From assembly GCF_002224645.1 (NCBI RefSeq), contig NZ_CP022121.1, positions 2,610,501 through 2,674,500 of the forward strand: 64,000 bases of DNA, given 5' to 3'. A program made the position numbers and the translations under genes. Each line of letters begins with the position of its first letter. The first letter of the stretch is position 1. The notes beneath the pieces are model-generated. The model saw only the letters and a list, made by a program, of their open reading frames with translations, searched no databases and was not told the DNA's origin. Source of the DNA: Dehalobacterium formicoaceticum. GTDB taxonomy: Bacteria > Bacillota > Dehalobacteriia > Dehalobacteriales > Dehalobacteriaceae. Positions 17,906-26,425 of this stretch are shown in pieces.

Positions 17906-18439
17906 ATGGATTTATTGACCCAAATCTCCCGCTGGGCCATTCCCGTCCTGTTATTTATCATTCCCTTATATGCGTATATCAAGAAAGTTAATGTCTATGA
18001 AGTCTTTGTCGAAGGGGCAGGAGAAGGGATTAAGATTGCTTTTCGGATTCTGCCTTTTTTAGTGGGTATGCTGGTAGCGATCAGCGTCTTTCGTGCTTCC
18101 GGTGCTATGGCAGCCCTGATCAATTTTTTATCTCCTCTGACCAATCTTTTGGGGATCCCGGGAGAAGTTCTGCCTTTGGCGGTAATGAGACCTTTATCGG
18201 GGAGCGGCGCTTTGGGCATCACAGCGGAATTAATCAATCAGTACGGCCCGGATTCTTTTATCGGCCGATTGGCATCCACCATGCAGGGCAGCACGGATAC
18301 CACTTTTTATGTCCTGACGGTTTATTTCGGTTCTGTCGGAGTAATTAAATACCGCTATGCCGTCCAGGTAGGCTTAATTGCAGATATTACCAGTTTTATC
18401 GCTTCGGTAATCATCTGTCATCTTTATTTTGGAACCTAA
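17906..18439 (+). CDS. spmB: Spore maturation protein B
   Basis: The partner of SpmA, a nucleoside-recognition (gate) domain membrane protein of ~177 residues. Conserved parts are LPFLVGMLVAISVFRASG, AVMRPLSGSGALGI and the glycine/threonine-rich STMQGSTDTTFYVL. ATG 17906 is preceded by AAGGAGCG; the TTG three bases earlier is equally well spaced. rluB follows in the same order as in Bacillus. Confidence 0.93.
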   Translation: MDLLTQISRWAIPVLLFIIPLYAYIKKVNVYEVFVEGAGEGIKIAFRILPFLVGMLVAISVFRASGAMAALINFLSPLTNLLGIPGEVLPLAVMRPLSGSGALGITAELINQYGPDSFIGRLASTMQGSTDTTFYVLTVYFGSVGVIKYRYAVQVGLIADITSFIASVIICHLYFGT

Positions 18440-18483
18440 AAGAAAATATTCCTGGGATATGGTTTGCTTGTTCCCATCTTTAT

Positions 18484-18492
18484 TGCTATAAT
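18484..18492 (+). promoter_or_regulatory. Extended -10 promoter candidate for rluB
   Basis: TGCTATAAT is an extended -10 element 31 bases before the rluB ATG. The -35 is not recognisable. Confidence 0.45.
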
Positions 18493-18522
18493 TCTCTCAG
18501 AATTTATTAACTGAGGTGTGTT

Positions 18523-19266
18523 ATGGAAGAGAGATTACAAAAGGTTCTGGCTCATGCAGGAGTTGCTTCCCGCCGGGCTTGTGAAGAGTTGATTTTAGCC
18601 GGTAAAGTAAAGGTAGACGGAAAACCCGTTACGGAACTTGGCGTGAAAGTAGACCCCCAAAAAAATATGATTGAAGTTTCCGGTGTCATGATATCCGGAG
18701 CAGAAAAGAAAAAATATCTTTTATTATATAAACCGGTGGGTTACCTTAGCACGGTGCATGATCCTCGCAAAAGACGTACAATTATGGATTTAATCAGTGA
18801 AGTGCCGGAGAGGGTCTATCCCGTAGGCCGTTTGGATTATGATACCTCCGGTCTTCTGATCCTGACTAATGACGGCGCTTTAACCCATTGTTTAATCCAT
18901 CCCAGCCATGAAGTGCGAAAGACCTATCGTACCTTGGTCAAAGGTGTGCCTTTAGGGAGAAGTTTAGGACAATTGGCGGCAGGGATTATGTTGGAAGATG
19001 GGAAAACAGCACCGTCAGAAATCAAATTAAAAAAAATAGAAAATGGTAATGCCTTACTGGATATTTCCATTCATGAAGGGAAAAAACGTCAGGTGCGCAG
19101 AATGTTTGAAGCCATTGGCCACCCGGTGCTGAAGCTGAAACGCATCGCTTTCGGTCCTTTAAAATTGGACAAGATGAAACCAGGAGAATGGCGCTATTTA
19201 ACCAACCAGGAAGTAGCAGCTTTAAAAAAATTAAAAGGAACTAAGGGGATAGTAGCGAATAGATAA
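18523..19266 (+). CDS. rluB: 23S rRNA pseudouridine synthase, RluB type
   Basis: The 247-residue protein has an N-terminal S4 RNA-binding domain (RLQKVLAHAGVASRRACEELI) and an RsuA/RluB catalytic domain with GRLDYDTSGLLILTNDG containing the catalytic aspartate, and KKRQVRRMFEAIGHPV. It isomerises a uridine in 23S rRNA near the peptidyl-transferase centre (E. coli position 2605, by family). It follows spmB with a short gap. Confidence 0.93.
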   Translation: MEERLQKVLAHAGVASRRACEELILAGKVKVDGKPVTELGVKVDPQKNMIEVSGVMISGAEKKKYLLLYKPVGYLSTVHDPRKRRTIMDLISEVPERVYPVGRLDYDTSGLLILTNDGALTHCLIHPSHEVRKTYRTLVKGVPLGRSLGQLAAGIMLEDGKTAPSEIKLKKIENGNALLDISIHEGKKRQVRRMFEAIGHPVLKLKRIAFGPLKLDKMKPGEWRYLTNQEVAALKKLKGTKGIVANR

Positions 19267-19322
19267 GTTTAATGATAAAATTTTTATAAAGGAGCTCAAA
19301 GCTTATCTATCTGCATCGTTTT

Positions 19323-19468
19323 GTACTTTCAGAAAATAAAAATTTTAAAGGTTGAAAGTATATGTGCAACTAAGGCTTCCCCTAAAGGACTGGAATTTCT
19401 AAGCATTGCAAAAAACCCAATGCAAGAAATTCTAGCGCGCCTAAGCCTACGGCTTGGCGTATGCCAAG
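19323..19468. other. Hairpin-rich region upstream of cobO
   Basis: Three inverted repeats lie in a row. TACTTTCA...TGAAAGTA has arms about 20 bases apart. GAATTTCT(N2)GCATT at 19393-19407 pairs with AATGC(N)AGAAATTC at 19419-19432. CTTGGC-GTAT-GCCAAG at 19453-19468 is followed by TTTTCT. I see no cobalamin box, so this is not a recognisable B12 riboswitch. Short pieces recur inverted at 22772-22823. Confidence 0.45.
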
Positions 19469-19510
19469 TTTTCTAATGCCTTGAGCTCAGAGAAAGGGAT
19501 GGCTCTTAAC

Positions 19511-20053
19511 ATGACTCAAAAAGAGAAACTGGAAAAAGGTTTGATTCAGATTTACACCGGTAATGCGAAAGGTAAAAGTACGGCATCATTCGGTTTGGCC
19601 GTACGGGCAGCCGGGCATGGCTTTAAGGTGGTCATCATTCAGTTTATGAAAACCGGTACTTATTATGGTGAAATTAGCGGTTTAAAACGGCTGGCTCCGG
19701 AAGTAGAGCTTCATTCTTACGGCAGGAACGGTTTTGTTCATCGAAGAGGTGTCTTGAAAGAAGACATTGATTTGGCTCATCAAGCCCTGGAACATGCTGA
19801 AAAGGCGTTGCTGGACCCGGAGACGGATCTGTTAATCCTGGACGAAATCAATAATGCCCTTTACTTTGAATTACTTACTGTGGAAGAAGTATTGAATTTG
19901 CTGGATAAAAAACCGGAGCATGTGGAATTGGTATTAACGGGACGCAATGCCCCACCGGAATTAATCGAAAGAGCTCATTTAGTGACGGAGATGAAAGAGA
20001 TCAAGCATCCTTATCAAATGGGTATCAAAAGCAGAAAAGGAATTGAATATTAA
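19511..20053 (+). CDS. cobO: Cob(I)yrinic acid a,c-diamide adenosyltransferase
   Basis: CobO/BtuR transfers the adenosyl group of ATP to the cobalt of corrinoids. The protein shows the P-loop YTGNAKGKSTASFGLAVRA (residues ~15-33), VVIIQFMKTG and the Walker B LLILDEINNAL. ATG 19511 is chosen because the AAAGGG stretch would touch ATG 19499; both are in frame. Length ~180 residues is usual. No other cobalamin genes are adjacent, so it may serve salvage or repair of B12 cofactors. Confidence 0.88.
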   Translation: MTQKEKLEKGLIQIYTGNAKGKSTASFGLAVRAAGHGFKVVIIQFMKTGTYYGEISGLKRLAPEVELHSYGRNGFVHRRGVLKEDIDLAHQALEHAEKALLDPETDLLILDEINNALYFELLTVEEVLNLLDKKPEHVELVLTGRNAPPELIERAHLVTEMKEIKHPYQMGIKSRKGIEY

Positions 20054-20071
20054 AGGCAGGGGGAAAATAAG

Positions 20072-20836
20072 GTGAAATTGATCCGTTTTCAAAAAGATAA
20101 TACAGTTTTCCAGGGAGTCTTACAAGATGAGCAGGTCTTTCCCCTGGAGGGTTCTTATTTTGGCGATTTTCATATCAAGGAGAAGGGCTGGCCCCGGCAT
20201 GAGGTCAAACTGCTGGCTCCTTGCGAACCCAGCAAGATTATTTGTGTGGGATTAAATTACGCTGATCATGCCCAAGAGATGAATTTAGTCATTCCCGAAT
20301 GGCCGGTTATATTTATGAAACCCTTTACCACGGTGATCGGGCCTGAGGAAGAGATTATTTATCCCGATCATTTTGTCAAGCGGCTGGATTATGAAGGAGA
20401 ACTGGCTGTGGTCATAAAGAAAACCGGGAAAAATATTCCGGAAGCAGAATCTTTGGATTATGTATTAGGCTATACCTGCTCCAACGATGTCACGGCACGT
20501 AACATTCAGCCAAAAGACGGCCAATGGACCGTTTCCAAATCCTTTGATACCTTTTGCCCATTAGGACCTGTGATCGTAACGGACCTACCCTGGAATGAAC
20601 TGGATATTTCCAGCAGGCTCAACGGTGTGCTCAAACAGCAATCAAATACGAAGAATTTAATTTTTGGCATACCTTATTTAATCCATTATTTAAGTCAAGT
20701 CATGACCTTATTACCGGGGGATGTGATTATTACCGGCACTCCTTCAGGTATTGGCGCCATGGAAATCGGAGACGAGGTTTCCGTAACCATTGAAGGAATC
20801 GGCACTTTAACCAATCTTGTGGGAAAGGCCGGATGA
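20072..20836 (+). CDS. Fumarylacetoacetate hydrolase family protein
   Basis: The 254-residue FAH-fold enzyme has the substrate and metal-binding motifs GLNYADHAQEM, FMKPFTTVIG, LDYEGELAVVI and GDVIITGTPSGIG. The metal ligands are the Glu of YEGELA and an Asp in the NDVTARN region. Members act as acylpyruvases, oxaloacetate decarboxylases or ring-fission hydrolases; the exact substrate cannot be called. The start is GTG 20072 after AGGGGG. It lies between cobO and a flavoprotein in one direction. Confidence 0.88.
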   Translation: MKLIRFQKDNTVFQGVLQDEQVFPLEGSYFGDFHIKEKGWPRHEVKLLAPCEPSKIICVGLNYADHAQEMNLVIPEWPVIFMKPFTTVIGPEEEIIYPDHFVKRLDYEGELAVVIKKTGKNIPEAESLDYVLGYTCSNDVTARNIQPKDGQWTVSKSFDTFCPLGPVIVTDLPWNELDISSRLNGVLKQQSNTKNLIFGIPYLIHYLSQVMTLLPGDVIITGTPSGIGAMEIGDEVSVTIEGIGTLTNLVGKAG

Positions 20837-20840
20837 GTCT

Positions 20841-22082
20841 GTGCACAAAATTGTCGTAATCGGTGGCGGAGCAGCGGGTATCTTGGCAGCAATTGCCGCC
20901 CAAGAACGAGGCGCTCGCGTCACCCTATTAGAAAAAAACAAGCAAATCGGCAAAAAAATGCTCATTACCGGGAAGGGACGCTGTAACATCACCAACGCCG
21001 GTACCAGGGAGGATATTATTGAAAATATCCCGGGGAATGGTACATTTCTATATTCTGCCCTCAACCAATTCTCCAATTTTGATGTCATTGATTTTTTCCG
21101 GCGCATTGGTGTTGCCACCAAGGTCGAAAGGGGGGACCGGGTCTTTCCTGTTTCCGACCGGGCTCAGGATGTGGTGGAAGCCCTAAAGAGATATCTCTTA
21201 AAGCTGGGTGTCGAGATCAAATATGAACAGGTAGGAGCAGAGCTGGTGATCAATCAGGGCAAAGTTTTGGGAGTCAGGGTGAAGGGAGATCGATTCTTTC
21301 CCGGGGATCGAGTCATTGTCGCCACCGGGGGATCCTCTTATCCCGGTACCGGATCAACGGGAGACGGGTATCGTATGGCCGCATCAATCGGCCATCAAAT
21401 CACTCCTTTAAAGCCCTCCCTGGTACCCTTGGAAACACGGGAGCCATGGGTTAAAGAACTGCAAGGATTAAGCTTAAAAAATGTCCGTGCTGCTGTAGTA
21501 TCCGGAGGTAAAATCATAGCCTCCGATTTCGGTGAAATGCTCTTTACCCACTTTGGCCTGTCCGGGCCGATTATTCTATCATTAAGCAACGTTGTAGCCG
21601 CCGCTTTAAAATCTGACGCCAAGCAGCCCATCACAGTGGTGATCGATTTAAAGCCGGCATTATCAATTGAACAACTGGATCAGCGCATCCAAAGAGATTT
21701 TCAAAAATTCGCCCGGAAAATTCTTGCCAATGCTTTAGGTGATCTTTTGCCCAAATCTTTGATCCCGGTGTTTCTCAAGAACTTGTCCGTATCCCAGGAA
21801 AAGTTTGTTCATCAGATCACCAAAGAGGAACGGGAGGAAATTGTTCATTTATTAAAGCATTTTACGGTAACCATAACCAAAACCCGCCCATTGGCGGAAG
21901 CCATTGTTACCGCAGGCGGGGTTCACGTGAAGGAAGTGAATCCCAAAACAATGGAATCAAAAATTGTTGAGGGACTATACTTTGCAGGAGAAGTCCTGGA
22001 TATTGACGGTTACACCGGAGGCTATAATCTTCAGGCTGCCTTTTCTACCGGCTGGGTCGCAGGATCGTCTGCTGCCGAATAA
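20841..22082 (+). CDS. HI0933/YhiN-type flavoprotein oxidoreductase
   Basis: The ~413-residue FAD-dependent protein of the aminoacetone oxidase/HI0933 family shows the dinucleotide-binding VVIGGGAAGILAAIAAQERG at the N-terminus, the family motif KKMLITGKGRCNITNAG and a C-terminal FAGEVLDIDGYTGGYNLQAAFSTG. GTG 20841 starts right before the Rossmann strand; the open frame to 20817 runs inside the previous gene. The physiological substrate is unknown. Confidence 0.88.
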   Translation: MHKIVVIGGGAAGILAAIAAQERGARVTLLEKNKQIGKKMLITGKGRCNITNAGTREDIIENIPGNGTFLYSALNQFSNFDVIDFFRRIGVATKVERGDRVFPVSDRAQDVVEALKRYLLKLGVEIKYEQVGAELVINQGKVLGVRVKGDRFFPGDRVIVATGGSSYPGTGSTGDGYRMAASIGHQITPLKPSLVPLETREPWVKELQGLSLKNVRAAVVSGGKIIASDFGEMLFTHFGLSGPIILSLSNVVAAALKSDAKQPITVVIDLKPALSIEQLDQRIQRDFQKFARKILANALGDLLPKSLIPVFLKNLSVSQEKFVHQITKEEREEIVHLLKHFTVTITKTRPLAEAIVTAGGVHVKEVNPKTMESKIVEGLYFAGEVLDIDGYTGGYNLQAAFSTGWVAGSSAAE

Positions 22083-22147
22083 AAATTCCTTGCCCCGCAT
22101 ATCTTATATAGATAATACAACCTTGATAAGATAGGCGGTGCAAAGAT

Positions 22148-22654
22148 ATGACCAAAAGAAAAATAAACTGGGATCAAAACCTTTGGCAGTTGCTTACCCG
22201 GAGTGAAAAGATCCTGGTCCGAATGATCATCATAAGTTTGGTATTATTGGTCGCGGCCCAATCCCTCCTTACATCCGATCCTCTGCGCTTTTATTTAAGC
22301 TGGTCTGAAAGATTGGAGGGACAGCCTTTTCAAGAGTGGTCCCAGCCTTCAGCCAGGGTGCTTGATACGGAATCCCCTCTTTTTGCCCATCTTACCATCG
22401 AGTTGCAGGATTTCTCATCCTTGGCCAAGGCGAAGCTTTTTATCAATGGAAAAGAAGTGGCTGATTTCCGGAATAAAAAGATCACCGTAAAGGTTTCATC
22501 CAATGACGTTGTTTCCGTAGACGGTTCTTTTTACCATCGGCCCTTGACTTTTCGCATTACGGAAAGCTCCTCTAATATCGCTGCACCTGTTCTTTATCAG
22601 CAAATCGAAACCAATCGCTCTCTGGAATCCTTTCCCCAGGTTCAATTTAAATAA
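22148..22654 (+). CDS. Membrane-anchored protein of unknown function
   Basis: I do not recognise this 168-residue protein. It has a short basic N-terminus and one membrane segment (VRMIIISLVLLVAAQSLL, residues ~25-42). The remaining exterior or soluble part contains KAKLFINGKEVADF and KKITVKVSSNDVVSVDGS, which resemble a small all-beta (Ig-like) domain. No cysteines are present. A strong promoter for the next gene starts immediately after its stop. Confidence 0.7.
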   Translation: MTKRKINWDQNLWQLLTRSEKILVRMIIISLVLLVAAQSLLTSDPLRFYLSWSERLEGQPFQEWSQPSARVLDTESPLFAHLTIELQDFSSLAKAKLFINGKEVADFRNKKITVKVSSNDVVSVDGSFYHRPLTFRITESSSNIAAPVLYQQIETNRSLESFPQVQFK

Positions 22655-22657
22655 CAG

Positions 22658-22686
22658 TTGCTATTTCTTGCCCTGCTTTCTATAAT
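22658..22686 (+). promoter_or_regulatory. Sigma-A promoter for the hutP-like gene
   Basis: TTGCTA - 17 bases - TATAAT. The predicted start is near 22693, giving a leader of about 180 bases before the ATG. Confidence 0.7.
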
Positions 22687-22726
22687 AGTTAATGTAGGAT
22701 GGAAGGGTTGATATGCTAAAATTGTT

Positions 22727-22752
22727 GCACTCCTATCCGGGAGTGCTGTTTT
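22727..22752 (+). terminator. Leader terminator/attenuator before the hutP-like gene
   Basis: GCACTCC/GGAGTGC with a 6-base loop is followed by TGTTTT. It lies between the promoter and the coding region, so it would stop transcription unless relieved. Confidence 0.6.
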
Positions 22753-22802
22753 GAGTTGATGATAATGAGTTCTGGCTTACGCCAAGCCGAAGGTGAGCGA
22801 AG

Positions 22803-22823
22803 TTATACTTTCTGAAAGTATAA
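22803..22823. repeat. Near-continuous palindrome
   Basis: TTATACTTTC-T-GAAAGTATAA is a 10-bp perfect dyad with a single central base, in the leader of the hutP-like gene. It suits a protein-binding site better than an RNA hairpin. Confidence 0.5.
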
Positions 22824-22876
22824 AATACGGCGCAGAAAAAGCGGCCAAAAGCTCTGATTACAAGGAGGAATTTTCT

Positions 22877-23302
22877 ATGGTTCCGATTGGAAGTAAGAAA
22901 GTCGCCGGCATCGCCATTAAATTAGCACTTTCAGAAAGCCGTGAGGAAGAAAAAGAACTAAAAAAACTTTATCAAGCAGAGGGCATTACCACGGCCGCGG
23001 TGGATTACGGAGGAGAATTTTTGTCCTCGGTGGCAAAAATTATTGAACGGGCAGTGGTCGCAGCGAAGAGAGAAGGGGTCATCAAGGATACCCATGCCGG
23101 TGAAGGAGCAGTGGCCGGAGCTACCCACGATGCCTTAACCCAGATTATGCCCAAATCCATCGGATTGAATATTGGAGGGAAAATCGGCATTGCCCGATAC
23201 TGTGACCATGTTAGCGTGGCCGTATTCTTTGGCATCGGTATGATCCATTTAGACGAGATTGCCGTTGGACTAGCCCATCGGGCGGTAACCCAGGAATCTT
23301 AA
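22877..23302 (+). CDS. HutP-family RNA-binding antiterminator-like protein
   Basis: The 141-residue protein resembles HutP, the Mg2+/histidine-dependent RNA-binding antiterminator of the Bacillus hut operon. Visible parts are KVAGIAIKLALS, GEGAVAGATHDALTQI and the C-terminal VAVFFGIGMIHLDEIAVGLAHRAV. ATG 22877 has AAGGAGG 8 bases upstream; the open frame further up has no similarity. No histidine-utilisation genes are nearby, so the target may be its own leader or the aromatic genes downstream. That is inference. Confidence 0.8.
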   Translation: MVPIGSKKVAGIAIKLALSESREEEKELKKLYQAEGITTAAVDYGGEFLSSVAKIIERAVVAAKREGVIKDTHAGEGAVAGATHDALTQIMPKSIGLNIGGKIGIARYCDHVSVAVFFGIGMIHLDEIAVGLAHRAVTQES

Positions 23303-23392
23303 AGGCAGTGCTCTACTTAGTGAAGTGACTCGGTAGCTTAGATGCCTTAAGGATGATACAGCCGTTACATAGCAGAAAGGGATGAAAAGTAA

Positions 23393-23752
23393 ATGGCGGT
23401 AAGAGGGATAAGAGGAGCGATATCAGTAGAAAATAATGCTCAGGAAGCAATCAGCCAGGCGACTCGGGAACTGATTGGTGAAATCATGGAAAAGAATCAT
23501 CTTGATTCCAAAGATATCGCCAGTGTATTGTTTTCGGTAACAAGTGATTTGGATGCCCAGTTTCCGGCTCGTGCCGCCCGGGAAATGGGTTGGGAAAATG
23601 TACCCATGATGTGTACCTGGGAAATGGACGTACCCGGTAGTATCAGGGGTATTATTCGCGTCATGATTCATTGGAATACAGAGTCGGCTCAAGACGAAAT
23701 TAAACATATTTACCTGAAAAGGGCCGCCGCCCTTCGTCCGGATTTAGTATAG
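23393..23752 (+). CDS. aroH: Chorismate mutase, AroH class
   Basis: The monofunctional AroH-type chorismate mutase (trimeric, Bacillus-like) converts chorismate to prephenate. The 119-residue protein starts VRGIRGAISVENN, with the active-site arginine in the RGIRGA motif. It continues with LFSVTSDLDAQFPARAAREMGW and ends near IHWNTE. It opens a phenylalanine/tyrosine gene group continuing through aroF, tyrA and aroA. Confidence 0.95.
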   Translation: MAVRGIRGAISVENNAQEAISQATRELIGEIMEKNHLDSKDIASVLFSVTSDLDAQFPARAAREMGWENVPMMCTWEMDVPGSIRGIIRVMIHWNTESAQDEIKHIYLKRAAALRPDLV

Positions 23753-23771
23753 CAGGTAAGCAGGTGATAAA

Positions 23772-24329
23772 ATGAAGGTTTATATGACAGGAATTCAAAC
23801 AAAAGAGGATGCCCGAAGGGCAGTGAACTTGGGTGCAGCTGCGGTGGGAATCAAAATAGGCTATTCAAAAGAAAAGGAAGAGGTGCATCCGGAGCTGGCG
23901 CGGGAAATATTCTTTTCTTTGCCGGTGTTTGTTACCCGGGCAGGTATTTTTGCCGATGAAAAAAGACATGTTATCCAGGAATTGGTGACCTTTTGCCATC
24001 TTGATACCTTGCACTTTACAGGACAAGAACAACCGGAGGATCTTGAAAGATATCCGGAGCATATGTTAAAAACCTTTAATCAAGACAATTTGCCGCATCT
24101 GCAGGATTATTGTCAGCCGGATCTCCTCTCGGGCATTGTGCTCTCGTTAGATCAAAAAACAGTTATGAAAATACCTCCCCAATCACTAGAAGAAAGAATC
24201 TTGATACTGGATGGTTCCTTCAGCCGGGTAGAATGGGTGGCTAAAATTTTAGAATATGCACCTTTCGCGGTTCAATTTGATGTGGCCAAGAATAAATGGG
24301 AAGATGCCGAATTTTTAGCTGCTTTTTAG
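23772..24329 (+). CDS. TrpF-like (phosphoribosylanthranilate isomerase-related) protein
   Basis: The 185-residue protein resembles a shortened TrpF barrel. It starts KVYMTGIQTKEDARRAVNLGAAAVGI where true TrpF has KxCGIT...EDA...GADALGF, and continues HPELAREIFFSLPVFVTRAGIFADE. The catalytic cysteine of the KxCG motif is replaced by threonine. The C-terminal half is short and I cannot find the catalytic aspartate with confidence. It is probably not a working isomerase. Its place between aroH and aroF suggests a regulatory or recruited role in aromatic synthesis. Confidence 0.65.
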   Translation: MKVYMTGIQTKEDARRAVNLGAAAVGIKIGYSKEKEEVHPELAREIFFSLPVFVTRAGIFADEKRHVIQELVTFCHLDTLHFTGQEQPEDLERYPEHMLKTFNQDNLPHLQDYCQPDLLSGIVLSLDQKTVMKIPPQSLEERILILDGSFSRVEWVAKILEYAPFAVQFDVAKNKWEDAEFLAAF

Positions 24330-24353
24330 AAATAGCTGCGGGGAGGGATGGAT

Positions 24354-25229
24354 ATGATTGAAATCATGAACGATGGTGCGACCCCTATGCACCTTCCTTA
24401 TAAATTAGCAGGCAGGGAATTTAAACCGGAAAGAACCGTGATTAAGGTGCGGGGAATAGAAATCGGCGGGGACAAAACCGTGATTATTGCCGGTCCCTGT
24501 GCGGTGGAAAGCCGGGACCAACTGCTGCAAACTGCTCGTAGTGTGAAAAAGGCGGGGGCGGTGCTGCTCAGGGGCGGCGCCTATAAGCCCCGGACCTCAC
24601 CCTACTCCTTTCATGGCATGGAAGAAGAAGCATTGGAGATTCTGGCCCAGGCTCGGGAAGTCACCGGGATGCCCTTTGTGACTGAGGTTATGGATACGAA
24701 AAATGTGGATCTGGTAGCACAATATGCGGATATTTTACAAATTGGCGCTCGGAACATGCAAAATTTTTTCCTGCTCAGAGAGGCAGCCGCCACCGGCAAA
24801 CCCATCCTCCTGAAGCGAGGTCCGGCAGCAACCATTGAAGAGTGGATTCTGGCCGCAGAACATATCATGGCCGCCGGCAATCATCAGGTGATCTTTTGTG
24901 AACGGGGCATTCGCACCTTTGAAACCGGAACGAGATATACTTTGGATCTAAGCGCCGTGCCCATGCTGAAACAGCTATCCCATCTGCCGGTCATTGTGGA
25001 TCCAAGCCACGGCACCGGAAAATGGCCCTTAGTCACCCCCATGTCAAAAGCTGCCATCGCCTGCGGAGCCGACGGCTTGATGATTGAAGTGCATCCTTGC
25101 CCTTCCAAGGCCTTATCTGACGGACAACAATCTTTGACGGAAGAAAATTTTCAAAAGCTTGTTGAGGAAGTGGCTGCCATTGCCCAGGCGGTTAAGAGAC
25201 CTTTGTCCAGGGTAGACGAGCATGAGTAA
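24354..25229 (+). CDS. aroF: 3-deoxy-7-phosphoheptulonate (DAHP) synthase
   Basis: The first enzyme of the shikimate pathway, of the KDO8P-synthase-like (type I-beta) class. The protein shows IIAGPCAVESRDQL, LLRGGAYKPRTSPYSF, LQIGARNMQNFFLL, LLKRGPAATIEEW and VDPSHGTGKWPLV. Residues ~1-40 form a short extension before the barrel, without an ACT or ferredoxin-like regulatory domain. ATG 24354 has GGGGAGGG at proper spacing; ATG 24348 is too close. It overlaps tyrA by 8 bases. Confidence 0.93.
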   Translation: MIEIMNDGATPMHLPYKLAGREFKPERTVIKVRGIEIGGDKTVIIAGPCAVESRDQLLQTARSVKKAGAVLLRGGAYKPRTSPYSFHGMEEEALEILAQAREVTGMPFVTEVMDTKNVDLVAQYADILQIGARNMQNFFLLREAAATGKPILLKRGPAATIEEWILAAEHIMAAGNHQVIFCERGIRTFETGTRYTLDLSAVPMLKQLSHLPVIVDPSHGTGKWPLVTPMSKAAIACGADGLMIEVHPCPSKALSDGQQSLTEENFQKLVEEVAAIAQAVKRPLSRVDEHE

Positions 25230-26340
25230 AATGAATGCACTCAATAAAATTACTATCATCGGCCTGGGACTCATTGGCGGTTCTTTAGGTCTGGCTTTAA
25301 ACAAAAAGGGACAGATTCCCGCCCTGGTCGGATATGATCTGAATCTTACCTCCGTCCAACAGGCTGTTGCCATGAGAGCAGTTCATTGGGGCACCATGAG
25401 CTTGAAATTAGCCGTAGAAGATGCGGATCTGGTGATCCTGGCTGTTCCCGTGGGCCAAATCAAAAATACGGTTCTCAGCATCCTGCCATTTTTAAAAGAT
25501 GGCTGTGTTTTTTTTGATGTGGGCAGCACCAAGGAAAGTATCATCAAAGAAATGAGCCGGATCCTGCCTGCTCATATCGCTTTCATCGGAGGTCATCCCA
25601 TGGCCGGTTCCGAAAAGGCTGGAATCTCAGGCGCCAAAGATTATCTTTTTGAAAATGCAATTTATGTTATCACCCCAAAAGCAGAAGAAAGCCCGGAAAA
25701 TCTGCATAAAGTGCTTCAGGTTATTGAATGGCTTGGTGCCAAGCCCAAAATCATGTCACCTGAGGTTCATGATCAGGCCGTGGCCGGGGTGAGCCACCTG
25801 CCTTATTTAGCGGCAGTCAGCCTGGTGCAGACGGTGGGAGAACTTGGGCACAAAATTCCTGACGCACCCTTGCTGGCAGCGGGAGGTTTTCGGGATACCA
25901 CCCGTATCGCCGGGGGAGATGCCGTCATGTGGCGGGATATTGTTTTATCAAATCAGGAAAATCTGATTGAAATGATCGATGCCTTTCAAAAACAGCTGGA
26001 TCAGGTGAAAGAATACCTTATTAAAGGGGACGGGGAGCGGCTGGAAGAACTTTTCTTGTCATCCAAAAACCTGCGGGAAGGGATTCCCGTTTCATATCGG
26101 GGCGGTTTGCCCCAGATTTATGAATTATTGATTTCCATACCGGATCAACCGGGCATGTTATCCCTGATCACAGGAAGCTTAGGAGCAGCAGAGGTTAATA
26201 TTGCGGAAATCGAGGTGCTGCGTGTACGGGAAAATCATGAAGGAGCCATCCGTCTTGCTTTTCAGCATCAATCTGATTTGGACAAAGCATTGATTATCTT
26301 AAGAGAAAAAGGACTTTCTGTATCATTACCCACGGCTTAA
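25222..26340 (+). CDS. tyrA: Prephenate dehydrogenase with C-terminal ACT domain
   Basis: The enzyme oxidises prephenate to 4-hydroxyphenylpyruvate in tyrosine synthesis. The 372-residue protein has a Rossmann motif (IIGLGLIGGSLGLAL), VGSTKESI, GGHPMAGSEKAG and the helical dimer domain with GGFRDTTRIAGGD. From about residue 300 a C-terminal ACT domain (ISIPDQPGMLSLITGSLG) probably mediates tyrosine feedback. It overlaps aroF by 8 bases and is probably translationally coupled. Confidence 0.94.
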   Translation: MSKMNALNKITIIGLGLIGGSLGLALNKKGQIPALVGYDLNLTSVQQAVAMRAVHWGTMSLKLAVEDADLVILAVPVGQIKNTVLSILPFLKDGCVFFDVGSTKESIIKEMSRILPAHIAFIGGHPMAGSEKAGISGAKDYLFENAIYVITPKAEESPENLHKVLQVIEWLGAKPKIMSPEVHDQAVAGVSHLPYLAAVSLVQTVGELGHKIPDAPLLAAGGFRDTTRIAGGDAVMWRDIVLSNQENLIEMIDAFQKQLDQVKEYLIKGDGERLEELFLSSKNLREGIPVSYRGGLPQIYELLISIPDQPGMLSLITGSLGAAEVNIAEIEVLRVRENHEGAIRLAFQHQSDLDKALIILREKGLSVSLPTA

Positions 26341-26425
26341 CAGCAACAGGGGTGTAGGTGAAAGTTAGAAATCTGGGGAAACAAAGTAAGCAGGTGATGC
26401 ACCGGCAGAATAAGGGGCGTGCAGT

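Noticed and set aside
19267-19510. Cobalamin riboswitch upstream of cobO
   Set aside because: No B12-box-like GCCACTG core or matching multi-stem layout is visible; only simple hairpins are present.
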